Notes: a model not told the origin generated them from the sequence alone. A DNA stretch of 64,000 bases from Kutzneria buriramensis (GCF_003387475.1 NZ_QUNO01000002.1:186001-250000), one strand, 5' to 3'; shown: positions 1 to 9,330, numbered from the stretch's first letter. Translations and numbers: made by a program.

Positions 1-750
1 GTGCGGGCTGTCCATCTCCCGGGCCAACACCTTGGCCGCCTTGATCAGCAGCGGCACGACCTCGTCCACCGCGATCATGCTCATCCGGGTCTCCGGGCCG
101 CTGATGGAGATCGCCGCGTTGGACGGCGACCCCGGCACCGCCACGGCCAGGCAGCGCACCCCGATCTCCTGCTCGCCGTCGTCCACCGCGTACCCCTGTT
201 CGCGGATCGACGTCAGCTCGGTCCGCATGGCGTCGACCGTGGTGATCGACCGTTCGGTCTGCGGCTTCATCTGGGCCCGGGCCAGCACCTGCGCCACCGT
301 GTCGTCGGGCAGCTGGGCCAGGATCGCCTTGCCGACGGCCGTGCAGTGCGCGTCCACCCGGCGCCCGACCTCGGTGAACATGCGCATCGAGTGCCGCGAC
401 GGGGCCTGTGCCACGTACACGACCTGGTCGCCGTCCAGCACCGCCATGTTCGACGTCTCGCCGGTGACCTCGGTGAGTTCGGCCAGATAGGGGCGGGCCC
501 ACGCGCCGAGCGTGCGGCTCGCCGTCTCGCCCAGCCGGATCAGGCGCGGCCCCAGCGCGTAGCGGCGCGACGGCTGCTGCCGCACGTAGCCGCCGCCGAC
601 CAGGGTGCGCATGATCCGGTGGATCGTCGGCAGCGGCAGGCCCGAGCTGGCCGCCAGCTGGCTGAGCGCGACTTCGCCGCCGGCCTCGGCCATCAGCTCC
701 AACAGCTCGAAGGTGCGTTCGACCGACTGCACCCCACCGGTGTTCGTCAT
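1..750 (-). CDS. IclR-family transcriptional regulator (C-terminus cut by window edge)
   Basis: Reading the minus strand from the ATG at 748-750 gives an uninterrupted 250-codon frame that runs off position 1. The N-terminus ([20 protein letters not shown]) is followed by a winged helix-turn-helix with the IclR hallmark [18 protein letters not shown] at about residues 40-57. An effector-binding domain follows, with [14 protein letters not shown] near residue 135 and [20 protein letters not shown] near 185-204, both typical of IclR ligand domains. It diverges from malate synthase with a 90-bp gap, the usual layout for a local regulator of the glyoxylate shunt, so it probably controls aceB. Only a few C-terminal residues should be missing. 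The family call is firm; the effector is unknown. Confidence 0.9.
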   Translation of the reverse strand, partial: MTNTGGVQSVERTFELLELMAEAGGEVALSQLAASSGLPLPTIHRIMRTLVGGGYVRQQPSRRYALGPRLIRLGETASRTLGAWARPYLAELTEVTGETSNMAVLDGDQVVYVAQAPSRHSMRMFTEVGRRVDAHCTAVGKAILAQLPDDTVAQVLARAQMKPQTERSITTVDAMRTELTSIREQGYAVDDGEQEIGVRCLAVAVPGSPSNAAISISGPETRMSMIAVDEVVPLLIKAAKVLAREMDSPH

Positions 751-810
751 GCGATCAGGGTCTCCCTGTACTTGGCTCGTGCCCAAGGGTACCGTGGCTT
801 CGCCCGGTTC

Positions 811-826
811 TGGAAGAAAAACTCCA
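811..826. promoter_or_regulatory. Possible IclR operator upstream of aceB
   Basis: The 16-mer TGGAAGAAAAACTCCA has inverted arms TGGA/TCCA and sits in the 90-bp divergent gap just before the aceB ribosome site. IclR-family operators often have TGGAA/TTCCA-type arms. This is a weak match by eye with no footprint support. Confidence 0.3.
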
Positions 827-840
827 CGATGAGGAAAACA

Positions 841-2370
841 GTGCCTGAGATCCTGACCCCGGAGGCGGTGGATTTCGTCACCGACCTCAACCGGACCTTC
901 GCCCCGCGTCGCGACGAGCTGATCGCGGCCCGCGCCGCTCGCCGAGTTGAGTTGGCCGGCGGCCGCAAGCTGGACTTTCTCCCCGAGACCGCGTCCATCC
1001 GCGACGCGCAGTGGCAGGTCGCGCCGGCCCCGCCCGCGCTGACCGACCGGCGCGTGGAGATCACCGGGCCCACCGAGCGCAAGATGGCGATCAACGCGCT
1101 GAACTCGGGGGCCAAGGTGTGGCTGGCCGACCTGGAGGACGCCAACACGCCGCACTGGCACAACGTGGTGTCCGGGCAGGAGAACCTGTACGACGCGGTG
1201 CGCGGCACCATCGTGCACACCTCGCCCGAGGGCAAGCACTACGCGCTGCGCTCGGACGTGCGGCCGGCGACCATCGTCATGCGGCCCCGCGGCTGGCACC
1301 TCGACGAACGGCACCTTCCCGTGGACGGCCGGCCCGCGGTCGGGGCCCTGGTCGACTTCGGACTGTATTTCTTCCACAACGTCCGCGAGTTGCTGGCGCG
1401 CGGCAGCGGGCCGTATTTCTATCTGCCGAAGATGGAAAGCCACCTCGAGGCGCGGCTGTGGAATGACGTTTTCACCTACGCGCAGGAGCGGCTGGGCATT
1501 CCCCACGGCACCATTCGCGCCACCGTGCTGATCGAGACCGTGCCGGCCGCGTTCGAGATGGAGGAGATCCTCTACGAGCTGCGCGACCACGCGTCCGGTC
1601 TGAACGCCGGGCGGTGGGACTACCTGTTCAGCCTGATCAAGACGTTCCGCGACGCCGGCGAGGAGTTCGTGCTGCCGGACCGCAACAGCGTCACCATGAC
1701 CGCGCCGTTCATGCGGGCGTACACGGAACTGCTGGTCCGGACCTGCCACAAGCGCGGCGCCTTTGCCATGGGCGGCATGGCCGCGTTCATTCCGAACCGG
1801 CGCGATCCCGAGGTCACCGCGGCCGCGCTGGAGAAGGTCCGCGCCGACAAGAGCCGCGAGGCCGGGGACGGCTTCGACGGTTCCTGGGTGGCGCATCCGG
1901 ATCTGGTTCCCGTGTGCCAGGCCGTCTTCGACGAGGTGCTCGGCAAGCGGCCGAATCAGTTGGACAAGCTGCGCCCGGAGGTTCGGGTGACCGCCGATCA
2001 GCTGTTGGACGTCAAATCCACGCCCGGTGAGGCGACGTTTGCCGGCGTGCGGTCCGCTGTGGATGTCGGTGTGCGGTACATCCAGTCGTGGCTTTCCGGC
2101 AACGGGGCTGCCGCGATTCACAACCTGATGGAGGACGCCGCCACCGCCGAGATTTCCCGTTCGCAGTTGTGGCAGTGGGTGCACAACGGCACGGTGTTGT
2201 CGGACGGCCAGGTCGTCACGGCCGCGCTGGTTCGCGAGGTGTTGGCGGACGTGCGTTCCGAGCTGTCGGGTGATCACCTGGACGCCGCGTGCGAGCTGTT
2301 CGAGCAGGTGGCGCTGGACGATCACTTCGTGGACTTCCTGACCCTGCCGGCCTACGACAAGATCGACTGA
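841..2370 (+). CDS. aceB: Malate synthase A
   Basis: Condenses glyoxylate with acetyl-CoA to malate in the glyoxylate shunt; cytosolic. The 509-residue product has family blocks: [33 protein letters not shown], the [19 protein letters not shown] region, [20 protein letters not shown] and [11 protein letters not shown], then the C-terminal [10 protein letters not shown] block. The length fits malate synthase A rather than the longer G form. I chose the GTG at 841 because GAGGA lies five bases upstream at 831-835. An in-frame ATG at 829 would add four residues. It forms an operon with the next gene (TGATG overlap) and is unrelated to the polyketide cluster. Confidence 0.95.
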   Translation: MPEILTPEAVDFVTDLNRTFAPRRDELIAARAARRVELAGGRKLDFLPETASIRDAQWQVAPAPPALTDRRVEITGPTERKMAINALNSGAKVWLADLEDANTPHWHNVVSGQENLYDAVRGTIVHTSPEGKHYALRSDVRPATIVMRPRGWHLDERHLPVDGRPAVGALVDFGLYFFHNVRELLARGSGPYFYLPKMESHLEARLWNDVFTYAQERLGIPHGTIRATVLIETVPAAFEMEEILYELRDHASGLNAGRWDYLFSLIKTFRDAGEEFVLPDRNSVTMTAPFMRAYTELLVRTCHKRGAFAMGGMAAFIPNRRDPEVTAAALEKVRADKSREAGDGFDGSWVAHPDLVPVCQAVFDEVLGKRPNQLDKLRPEVRVTADQLLDVKSTPGEATFAGVRSAVDVGVRYIQSWLSGNGAAAIHNLMEDAATAEISRSQLWQWVHNGTVLSDGQVVTAALVREVLADVRSELSGDHLDAACELFEQVALDDHFVDFLTLPAYDKID

Positions 2371-3575
2371 TGGACCTCGACAAGCTGGTGTCCGAACTGG
2401 ACAGTCAACTGTCCGATGTGGATGCCCTGCGGGAACGCCTGTATCCGGGTTCGTCCGGTGTCCGCCAGCCCGTGCACACCGTGTACGTGCCGGCGGACCA
2501 GGTCGTGCCCGACCTGGTCGCTTCCTGGGGCGCCCGCGCGCTGGCCGCGTTGGACGAGTTCGCGCCCAATGCCGGCGCTTTGAGCGACGCGGTCGGGGTG
2601 GATGCCGTTCCCGTGTACCAGCGGGTGGTCGACAAACTTCGTGCCGAGCCGATCGAGGATCTCCGAATCGACTTCGAGGACGGCTACGGGTTCGTCGACG
2701 ATGCCGTCGAGGATCAGCATGTTCGGGCCGCCGCGGACGTTCTGCGGGCCGGGGCGACGCCGTTCTGCGGGGTTCGGATCAAGGGCTTCGAGCCGGCCGG
2801 GCGCCGCCGCGGCGTACGGACCTTGAGTCTGTTGCTGGACGCCTTGGGCCCGCTGCCGCCGAATTTCGTCGTCACGCTGCCGAAGGTGACGTCGGTGGAG
2901 CAGGTGCAGTCCATGGTGTGGCTGTGTGGTCAGCTGGAGCGGTCGCCCGGCTCGCTGCGTTTCGAGCTCCAGATCGAGACCACCCAGGCCGTGCTGGGTT
3001 TTGACGGTGCCGCGACGGTGGCGCGGATGATTCATGCGTCCGAGGGTCGGTGCACCGGTTTGCATTACGGGACCTATGACTACAGTGCCGCTTGCGGCGT
3101 CACCGCCGCGCAGCAGTCCATGGAGCATCCGGTCGCCGATCACGCCAAGAACGTGATGTTGTTGGCTGCGGCGGGGACCGGGGTGCATGTTTCGGACGGG
3201 TCGACGAATGTGCTGCCGGTAGGGGATTCCGATGCCGTGCATGCCGGGTGGCGGCTGCACACGCGGTTGGTGACTCGGTCGTTGGAGCATGCGCTGTACC
3301 AGGGGTGGGACCTGCATCCGCACCAGCTCCCGTCTCGGTTCCTGGCCACCTTTTCGTTCTACCGTGCGGCTTTTCCGCAGGCGGCGGACCGGTTGCGGGC
3401 GTACCTCGGGAAGTCGTCCGGGGCGTTCCTGGACGAGCCGGCGACGGCTCAGGCCATGAGCGCGGCCCTGGTGCGGGGCATGGATTGCGGGGCGCTGGAC
3501 GTGTCGGAGGTGGAGGCGGCGGTCGGGGTCGAGCGTTCCGTGCTGGACGGCTTCGCTCGGCGGCGCGTCGGCTAG
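2370..3575 (+). CDS. DUF6986-type HpcH/HpaI aldolase / citrate-lyase-like protein
   Basis: A 401-residue protein whose ATG overlaps the aceB stop (TGATG), so translation is coupled. It has a citrate-lyase-beta-like TIM-barrel pattern: IEDLRIDFEDGYGF (acidic metal-binding segment) near residue 95, VVTLPKVTSVEQVQSMVWL near 170, FELQIETTQAVLG near 200 and GLHYGTYDYSAACG near 230. This family commonly sits beside aceB in actinomycetes and is annotated only as aldolase-like. Its substrate is not established; a role in glyoxylate or CoA-ester metabolism is an inference from position. An intrinsic terminator follows the stop. Confidence 0.8.
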   Translation: MDLDKLVSELDSQLSDVDALRERLYPGSSGVRQPVHTVYVPADQVVPDLVASWGARALAALDEFAPNAGALSDAVGVDAVPVYQRVVDKLRAEPIEDLRIDFEDGYGFVDDAVEDQHVRAAADVLRAGATPFCGVRIKGFEPAGRRRGVRTLSLLLDALGPLPPNFVVTLPKVTSVEQVQSMVWLCGQLERSPGSLRFELQIETTQAVLGFDGAATVARMIHASEGRCTGLHYGTYDYSAACGVTAAQQSMEHPVADHAKNVMLLAAAGTGVHVSDGSTNVLPVGDSDAVHAGWRLHTRLVTRSLEHALYQGWDLHPHQLPSRFLATFSFYRAAFPQAADRLRAYLGKSSGAFLDEPATAQAMSAALVRGMDCGALDVSEVEAAVGVERSVLDGFARRRVG

Positions 3576-3584
3576 GTGGTGTCG

Positions 3585-3613
3585 AGAAGGCGGGCGGCCC
3601 CCGCCCGCCTTCT
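3585..3613. terminator. Bidirectional intrinsic terminator between convergent genes
   Basis: A perfect 13-bp stem (AGAAGGCGGGCGG / CCGCCCGCCTTCT) with a 3-nt loop lies between the stop of the aldolase-like gene and the stop of the convergent response regulator. The symmetric arms can serve both strands. It separates primary metabolism from the cluster. Confidence 0.8.
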
Positions 3614-3638
3614 TCCGCGCGTTGTCGCTCGCCGCTCC

Positions 3639-4319
3639 CTAGCGCTGCATGGCGCCCAGCCCGGCCTCCCGGGCCAGCACGATCGCCTCGGCCCGGGAAC
3701 CGGTGCGCAGCTTGGTGAAGATGGCCGACAGGTGATTGCTGACGGTCTTGGGCGACAACCGGAGCTGCCGGGCGATCAGCTGGTTGGACAGGCCGGCGGC
3801 GACCAGGTTGAGGACCTCCCGCTCGCGGCCGGTCAGGCCCGGGAACGGTACCGAGACGGCGGCCAAGGGGCGCGCCACCAATGCCAGGAGGCGATCGGCG
3901 GCGGCGCGGCTGAAGATCATCTCGCCGGCGGCGACGCCTTGGATGCCCCGGACGATCTCGTCGCGTGAGGCGTCCTTGTGCAGGTAGCCGCGGACGCCGG
4001 CGCGCAGGGCTGCGCGCAGGGTGTCGTCGGCGAGTGTGGACGTCAATGCCAGGACGGCCACGTCCGGTGCGGACCGGCGCAGCTCGGTCAGCACGACGTC
4101 GCCGTCGGCCAGGTCGAGCACCAGCACGTCGGGCCGGTGCAGCAGCACCTCACGCACGGCCTCCCGAGCCGTCGAGGCCTCGGCGACCACGTCGAAGTCC
4201 TCGCACAGGACCCGCAATCCCATGCGCACCACGGGTTCGCCGCTGGCCACGGCCACCGTCACGCGCTCCGCGGCGGCCGGCCGCGCCGGTAGGGTGAGTA
4301 CTGCTCTCCCATTGCTCAT
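3639..4319 (-). CDS. NarL/LuxR-type response regulator, atypical receiver
   Basis: A 226-residue protein with an N-terminal receiver-like domain (about residues 18-135) and a C-terminal LuxR helix-turn-helix (about 155-215) with LTGREREVLNLVAAGLSNQ and LSPKTVSNHLSAIFTKL. The receiver keeps a candidate phosphoacceptor Asp in DVLVLDLADGD and the Lys in GYLHKDAS. The acidic pair expected after the first beta strand is replaced by SGE in VAVASGEPVV, so Mg2+ binding and phosphorylation may be impaired. No histidine kinase is adjacent. It diverges from the LAL activator across a 332-bp regulatory region and probably belongs to the cluster, at its left boundary. The family is clear; the role is inferred. 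Confidence 0.85.
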   Translation of the reverse strand: MSNGRAVLTLPARPAAAERVTVAVASGEPVVRMGLRVLCEDFDVVAEASTAREAVREVLLHRPDVLVLDLADGDVVLTELRRSAPDVAVLALTSTLADDTLRAALRAGVRGYLHKDASRDEIVRGIQGVAAGEMIFSRAAADRLLALVARPLAAVSVPFPGLTGREREVLNLVAAGLSNQLIARQLRLSPKTVSNHLSAIFTKLRTGSRAEAIVLAREAGLGAMQR

Positions 4320-4651
4320 GTCGTACCCCCAGATCCCTCTGTGGCTTGACGCTACGGCACGGCGTTCATATCCCGTTCAAATCAACAGTCGTGACCGGCT
4401 CGTGACACGGCATTTGCAATTCCGGAATGGGGGTGAAGACTGGCCTTTTCCTAGGGGTTCCACTGCTAGGTTGACACCGTCGGAGCCGTGTTGACCAGGG
4501 GTTGGCGCTGGCGGTCGCGGTGAGGACGGGCAGGCGGTGCAATTCCCCGGTTTTCCCTAGTTGACGTCGGTCGCATCGTCATTCTACGGTCGGTTCGACG
4601 CGTTCGATGGGGTGTTTTTTGCGAGCAGTGCGAACGTGGGGTGAGTGCACA
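4320..4651. promoter_or_regulatory. Divergent regulatory region between the two LuxR-type regulators
   Basis: 332 bp without a gene. It contains two boxes resembling the PAS-LuxR consensus CTVGGGAWWTCCCBAG: CTAGGGGTTCCACTGC at 4451-4466 (11 of 16) and CCCCGGTTTTCCCTAG at 4545-4560 (13 of 16). Each is followed closely by TTGAC (4471 and 4561). CTAG-TTGAC therefore appears twice, which suggests binding sites overlapping -35 elements. No convincing -10 hexamer is visible at the standard spacing after either one. Confidence 0.5.
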
Positions 4652-7384
4652 ATGGAGCTTGTCGACCGTTCCGGCGAATGGGAACTGCTCAGGGACGCCT
4701 ATGCCGGCTGCGGCGAGGGCCGCGGCCAGCTGGTCCTGGTCAGCGGCCGGTTCGCCAGCGGCAAGACCGAACTGCTGCACGCCTTCGGCGACTTCGTCGT
4801 GGACTCGGGCGCCCTCCTGCTCAGCGCGACGGGCGCCCGCGCGGAAGGGGCGCTCCAGCGCGGCGTGCTGGGCCAGCTCTTCCACAGCGACACCCTGCCC
4901 CCGTCGGTCATCGCGCGCGCGGCCAGCCTCATCCTGCCGGCGGCGGACCCGGGCCAGTTCGGCTCGCCGGCGATGCGCCCCTCCGACGCGCGCGTGGCCC
5001 AGGAGCTCTGCACGATCGTCTCCGGCCTGGCCAAGGACCAGCCGGTGGTGATGCTCGTCGACGACGTCCAGTACGCCGACGACGCCTCCCTGCAGGCCCT
5101 GCTCTACCTGATCCGCCGCATGCGGACGATCCCGGTCCTGATGGTGCTGACCGAATGCGAGCAGCCCTGGTCGCCGCGGCCCTGGTTCCACGCCGAGCTC
5201 GCCGGCTGCCCGCACCGCGAGATCACGCTCCGGCCCCTGTCCGCGCAGGGCGTCGCCGACCTCGTCGAGCTGAAACTGGGCGCAGGCAGGGAAAACCTCG
5301 CCGAGGGCCTGCACGCGGTGAGCGGCGGCGTGCCGCTGCTGGTGAAGGCGCTGATCGAGGACCAGGCGCACGGGGAGGGCGACCCGTTCGTCGGCGCGGC
5401 GTTCGGCCGGGCGGTCCTGGCCTGCCTGCACCGCAGCGACCCGTCCTTCCTGGAAGTGGCGCGGGGCATGGCGATCCTCGGCGACGAGGCGACGCCGGCG
5501 CTGGTGGGCCGGTTGATCGAGATGGACGGCGGCTCCGTCGAGCAGCACCTGGACGGCATGGCGCGCTCGGGCCAGTTCAGCCCGGCGGAGCTGAGCCGGC
5601 CGGCGGTGCACGCGGCGCTGCTGGACAGCCTGAGCCCGGCCGACCGGGTCGTCATGCACCGCGACGCGGCGGAACTCCTGTACTGGCACGGCGCCACACC
5701 CGTCACGGTGGCTCGGCACGTGCTCGGCGCGGACGACGCGACGGCGCCGTGGGCGATCCGGATCCTGCGCGACGCGGCCGACCAGTCGCTGGTCGACGAC
5801 GACGTGGACACCGCGATCCGGTGCCTCAGCCTGGCGCTGCGGGCCAGCGAGGACGACACCGAGCGCGTTCTGATCACGGCGGCGCTGGCGCGAGCGGAGT
5901 GGCGGGTCAACCCGTTGGCGGCTTCCCGCCGGCTGGCGCCGCTGCACCACGCCCTCGAGGACGGCACGCTCACCGGCCGCGACCTCGTGACGTTCATCAG
6001 ATACCTGCTGTGGCAGGGAAAACTCGACGACGCCACCGCGCAGCTGGGCACGGTGATGGAGTCGCTGACTCAGGCGGACGCGCAGATCGCCGCGGAGCTG
6101 GGCCTGGCCTACCAGTTCGTCTACGGCACGGCCCCCGGCTCGATGCCGCAGGAGACGACGAACAACCCCTGGACCCGGGCCCGCGTCACGCTGACGTCGA
6201 TGGTGCAACACGGCGGCGGCGAGGACCTCGTCAACAACGCGCTGCACGTGCTGGCCAGCTGCGCGCTCGGCGACTCCACGCTGGAGATGCTGGCGACGGC
6301 GCTGTCGGTGCTGATCGGCGCGGACCGGGTGGACGACGCGGCGATCTCCTGCGAGCGGCTGCTGTGTGACGCCGCCAAGCGCAATGCCCCGATGTGGCAG
6401 GCGGTCCTGGCCAGCATCCGCGCGCACATCTCGCTGCGCCAAGGGGATCCGGCGCAGGCCGAGGAACTGGCGGCCACCGCGCTGGAGCTGATGAGCCCGC
6501 AGAACTGGGGTGTGCTCATCGGGTATCCGCTGTCCACGCTGATGCTGGCCAACACCGCGATGGGCCGACACGAGCGCGCGGCCGCCCTGGCGCAGCAGAT
6601 CGTGCCCGAGGCGATGTTCAAGACGATCTTCGGCCCACGCTACCTGAACGCCCGCGGCCACCACTACCTGGCCACCGGCCGGCTGCTGGCCGCGTTCAGC
6701 GACTTCGAGGAGTGCGGCGCGCTGGTCGGCGCGCTCGGCCTGGACGTGCCGGTGATCTCCATGTGGCGCGGCGACCTGGCCGAGGTGCAGGTGCTGCTGG
6801 GCCGGCCGTGGACGGCCAAGGAACTGGTCACCGCCCAGCTGGAGTTCGCCGGTGGCGTCACCGGGCGGGTCAAGGGCGTGTCGCTGCGCGTGTTGGCGGC
6901 CACCAGCGACCCGAAGGAACGGCCGCGGCTGCTCTACGCCGCGTTGGATCTGCTCCAGGTCAGCGGGGACCGGCTGGAACTGGCCCGCTGCCTGGTCGAC
7001 CTGGCCCAGGCGCACCACGAGCTGGGCGAACTGGAGCTGGCGCGGTCCGCCGCGCTGCGGGCGAGTCAGGAGGCGAGGTCGTGTCACGCCGCACCGCTGC
7101 TGGACCGGCTGTCCCGGTGGAGCGTGGACGTAGCGGAGACACCGACGGCGGCGCCGGACGAGGCCGACGACGCGGTCGGCTCGGTGCTGAGCGCCGCGGA
7201 GCTGCGGGTGGCCGCCCTGGCGACCCTCGGGCACACCAACCGCGAGATCGGTCGCCGCCTCTACATCACGCCCAGCACCGTGGAACAGCACCTGACCAAG
7301 GTGTATCGCAAGCTCAACGTGGGTGGCCGCAAGGACCTCCCGGCGGGTCTGTCCCTGCACGTGGCGTCGACGCCGACCGGCTGA
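4652..7384 (+). CDS. LAL-type (large ATP-binding LuxR) transcriptional activator
   Basis: A 910-residue regulator with an N-terminal AAA ATPase domain and a C-terminal LuxR DNA-binding domain, the architecture of pathway-specific activators of macrolide and polyene clusters. Walker A is GRFASGKT at residues 32-39, and Walker B is in VVMLVDDVQYAD near 132-143. A long helical repeat (TPR-like) middle follows. The C-terminal helix-turn-helix has LSAAELRVAALATLGHTNRE and YITPSTVEQHLTKVYRKLNV near 845-890. I chose the ATG at 4652 (MELVDRSGEW), with GGGGTG about eight bases upstream; an ATG at 4607 would add 15 residues without homology-like content. The next gene is a TetR repressor 61 bp downstream. 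It likely activates the PKS and starter operons, by analogy with PikD-like proteins. Confidence 0.9.
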   Translation: MELVDRSGEWELLRDAYAGCGEGRGQLVLVSGRFASGKTELLHAFGDFVVDSGALLLSATGARAEGALQRGVLGQLFHSDTLPPSVIARAASLILPAADPGQFGSPAMRPSDARVAQELCTIVSGLAKDQPVVMLVDDVQYADDASLQALLYLIRRMRTIPVLMVLTECEQPWSPRPWFHAELAGCPHREITLRPLSAQGVADLVELKLGAGRENLAEGLHAVSGGVPLLVKALIEDQAHGEGDPFVGAAFGRAVLACLHRSDPSFLEVARGMAILGDEATPALVGRLIEMDGGSVEQHLDGMARSGQFSPAELSRPAVHAALLDSLSPADRVVMHRDAAELLYWHGATPVTVARHVLGADDATAPWAIRILRDAADQSLVDDDVDTAIRCLSLALRASEDDTERVLITAALARAEWRVNPLAASRRLAPLHHALEDGTLTGRDLVTFIRYLLWQGKLDDATAQLGTVMESLTQADAQIAAELGLAYQFVYGTAPGSMPQETTNNPWTRARVTLTSMVQHGGGEDLVNNALHVLASCALGDSTLEMLATALSVLIGADRVDDAAISCERLLCDAAKRNAPMWQAVLASIRAHISLRQGDPAQAEELAATALELMSPQNWGVLIGYPLSTLMLANTAMGRHERAAALAQQIVPEAMFKTIFGPRYLNARGHHYLATGRLLAAFSDFEECGALVGALGLDVPVISMWRGDLAEVQVLLGRPWTAKELVTAQLEFAGGVTGRVKGVSLRVLAATSDPKERPRLLYAALDLLQVSGDRLELARCLVDLAQAHHELGELELARSAALRASQEARSCHAAPLLDRLSRWSVDVAETPTAAPDEADDAVGSVLSAAELRVAALATLGHTNREIGRRLYITPSTVEQHLTKVYRKLNVGGRKDLPAGLSLHVASTPTG

Positions 7385-7408
7385 CGCCGCAAAAACTCCA
7401 CTTCTGTC

Positions 7409-7429
7409 TAGGACATTTGTATAGGACAT
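7409..7429. promoter_or_regulatory. TetR operator / autoregulatory promoter element
   Basis: The direct repeat TAGGACAT (7409-7416 and 7422-7429) flanks a CATTTGTATAGGAC core at 7414-7427. The same 14-mer occurs inverted (GTCCTATACAAATG) at 8441-8454 before the ABC transporter. A shared motif before a tetR gene and an efflux operon is the standard sign of autoregulation plus pump control. Confidence 0.65.
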
Positions 7430-7445
7430 GAGGTAGAATGGATGC

Positions 7446-8048
7446 ATGGGACATCGAGAAGACCTGCTGGCCGGCGCCAAGCGCTGCCTCGTGGAGAAGG
7501 GTTACGCGAGAACGACCGCGCGTGACATCGTGGCGGCCTCCGGCGCCAACCTGGCGTCGATCGGCTACCACTTCGGGTCCAAAGAGGCCCTGCTGAACCA
7601 GGCACTCATCCAGTCGGTGAGGGAGTGGGGTGAACAGCTTGCGAAGACTCTGATCGAGGCCGACGTGGACCATCTGGGCCCGCGCGAACGGTACGAGGCG
7701 ATCTGGGGACGCATCGTCGAGATGTTCGGCTCGAACAAGCAGTTGTGGGCCGCGCAGTTCGAGGTGCTGGCGCAGATCGAGCACGCCGAGGACGTTCGCC
7801 AGGTGCTGACCTCCGGCAACGCCGAGGGCCGGCCGGGCCTGGGCATGCTCTTCAACAACATCGACCCCGAGGTGGACGAGCGACAGGCGTCGCTGGTCGG
7901 CGCGTTCAACCAGGCGCTGCTGACCGGCCTGATGGCCCAGTGGCTCATCGACCCCACCACCGCGCTGAACGGCGCGGACATCACCGAGGCGCTGAACGTG
8001 ATCGCGCGCAGCTTCGCCGGTGAGAAGGTTGGCAGTGCCAGCAACTGA
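7446..8048 (+). CDS. TetR-family transcriptional repressor
   Basis: A 200-residue protein with the TetR helix-turn-helix at residues 5-50: GYARTTARDIVAASGANLAS followed by IGYHFGSKEALLNQAL. The all-helical C-terminal ligand domain (about 60-195) is variable, as usual. A 14-bp element before this gene is repeated in inverted orientation before the ABC pump at 8520, so it probably represses itself and the pump and is released by the macrolactam or an intermediate. The start is the ATG at 7446; the ribosome site (GAGG at 7430-7433) is weak and rather far. A hairpin terminator follows the stop. Confidence 0.9.
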   Translation: MGHREDLLAGAKRCLVEKGYARTTARDIVAASGANLASIGYHFGSKEALLNQALIQSVREWGEQLAKTLIEADVDHLGPRERYEAIWGRIVEMFGSNKQLWAAQFEVLAQIEHAEDVRQVLTSGNAEGRPGLGMLFNNIDPEVDERQASLVGAFNQALLTGLMAQWLIDPTTALNGADITEALNVIARSFAGEKVGSASN

Positions 8049-8060
8049 TCCTTGGTTGAC

Positions 8061-8098
8061 CCGGGCGCAGCGACCCCGCTAGCGGGGTCGCGCCCGAC
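8061..8098 (+). terminator. Hairpin terminator after tetR
   Basis: The 22-nt perfect palindrome GCGACCCCGCT/AGCGGGGTCGC at 8070-8091 lies 21 bases after the tetR stop and is extended by imperfect GGGCG/CGCCC flanks. There is no U-tract, as is common in actinomycetes. Confidence 0.6.
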
Positions 8099-8440
8099 CC
8101 GGACTGGCCCTGTTCCACCACGGAGTCGAGCAGGGCACGCGAGTCCACGAGCCGCCGCTGCGCGCTGATCCGCCGGCGCTCGATCCGGAGACATTCTCCC
8201 TTCTTTCCCGACGCCGCAAGGCGTTGATGACGCACGCCCAGAGTCCGCCGCGCCACTGCCACGCGCGGCGGGGCGACCCGGCCTGCCCTCCTCACCGTTG
8301 GAACCGCCCTTCCCTGCCCGGGAAGGGCCCTCAACTCGTGCCCGTCCTGTGTCACGCACGGTGCTGTGACGATCACCTAGGGGCCCTCGACGTGGTGCCG
8401 TCGGGGACAAAACAGCAGGTAGAAGCACATTTAAACGTAC
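8099..8440. other. Non-coding gap between tetR terminator and pump promoter, with one hairpin
   Basis: About 340 bp in which I see no convincing gene. A 78-codon frame at 8224-8460 has a Cys/His/Pro-rich product that looks like a random GC-rich translation. The only clear structure is a 9-bp stem with a 5-nt loop at 8306-8328 (GCCCTTCCC / GGGAAGGGC), of the kind found as dispersed intergenic palindromes in actinomycetes. Confidence 0.5.
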
Positions 8441-8474
8441 GTCCTATACAAATGAGCTAGACGTATGTATAGTT
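8441..8474 (+). promoter_or_regulatory. Promoter and TetR operator of the ABC efflux operon
   Basis: GTCCTATACAAATG (8441-8454) is the exact inverse of the element before tetR. A related ACGTATGTATAG follows at 8461-8472. A plausible sigma-70-like promoter overlaps both: TATACA (8445-8450), a 17-nt spacer and TATAGT (8468-8473). A repressor bound here would cover both promoter hexamers. Confidence 0.6.
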
Positions 8475-8519
8475 CCGACCAACAGATCCGAAGTGCCGAT
8501 CCCACATCAGGAGTCTGAA

Positions 8520-9329
8520 GTGACAACCACGCAGCACAACCAGAACGGGACGAACGCCGGCGCCGCGACCACCGTCCAGCTGGACCAGGTCCGCAAGGTG
8601 TACGGCAAGGGGGACAACGAGGTCGTCGCCCTCGGCGGCGTCACCATCGGCTTTCGCCAGGGCACCTTCACCGCCGTGATGGGCCCCTCGGGCTCCGGCA
8701 AGTCCACGCTGCTGCACTGCGCGGCCGGCCTGGACACGCCGACGTCGGGCTCGGTGACGCTGGCCGGTCAGAAGATCGAGGGCCTGTCCGAGGCGAAGCT
8801 GACGATCCTGCGCCGCGACCGCATCGGCTTCATCTTCCAGTCGTTCAACCTGCTGCCGGCGCTGACCGTCTACCAGAACGTCACGCTGCCGCTCCAGCTG
8901 GCCGGCCGCAAGCCGAACAAGGCCGAGGTCAACCGGATCATCCAGCAGGTCGGCCTGGCCGAGCGCAAGAACCACCGCCCGGGCCAGCTCTCCGGCGGCC
9001 AGCAGCAGCGCGTCGCCATCGCGCGCGCCCTGGTCACCCGGCCCGCGGTGATCTTCGCCGACGAGCCGACCGGCGCCCTGGACACCCGCACCGCGCGGGA
9101 TGTCCTGACGCTGCTGGGCAATTCGGTCCGCGCCACCGGCCAGACCATCGTCATGGTCACGCACGACCCGGTGGCCGCCTCGCACGCCGACAGCGTCGTG
9201 TTCCTCGCCGACGGCCAGCTGGCCGGCGAGCTGCACAACCCGACGCCGGAGTCGGTCGCCGAGCGCATGACCCAGCTCGGCAACTTCGTCGCCGCCCGCC
9301 GCAACAACGTGGCTGTGGGGAGCAACTGA
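8520..9329 (+). CDS. ABC transporter ATP-binding protein (MacB/LolD-like)
   Basis: A 269-residue ATPase driving export with the FtsX-type permease encoded next. It shows Walker A GPSGSGKST near residue 59, a Q-loop in IGFIFQSFNLLPALTV, signature LSGGQQQRVAIARAL, Walker B VIFADEPTGALDT and the H-loop in VMVTHDP. I chose the GTG at 8520 because AGGAG (8509-8513) is six bases upstream; the longer frame starting at 8493 lacks such a site. The operator in the promoter ties it to the TetR repressor. It most likely exports the macrolactam and gives self-resistance; the substrate is inferred from location. Confidence 0.92.
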   Translation: MTTTQHNQNGTNAGAATTVQLDQVRKVYGKGDNEVVALGGVTIGFRQGTFTAVMGPSGSGKSTLLHCAAGLDTPTSGSVTLAGQKIEGLSEAKLTILRRDRIGFIFQSFNLLPALTVYQNVTLPLQLAGRKPNKAEVNRIIQQVGLAERKNHRPGQLSGGQQQRVAIARALVTRPAVIFADEPTGALDTRTARDVLTLLGNSVRATGQTIVMVTHDPVAASHADSVVFLADGQLAGELHNPTPESVAERMTQLGNFVAARRNNVAVGSN

Positions 9330-9330
9330 G

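Noticed and set aside
4471-4499. Perfect TTGACA as a -35 for the LAL gene
   Set aside because: No acceptable -10 at 16-18 bp; kept only as a note in the regulatory region.
8224-8460. A 78-codon frame in the tetR-ABC gap
   Set aside because: Low-complexity Cys/His/Pro/Arg content, no ribosome site, and it runs through the pump promoter and operator.
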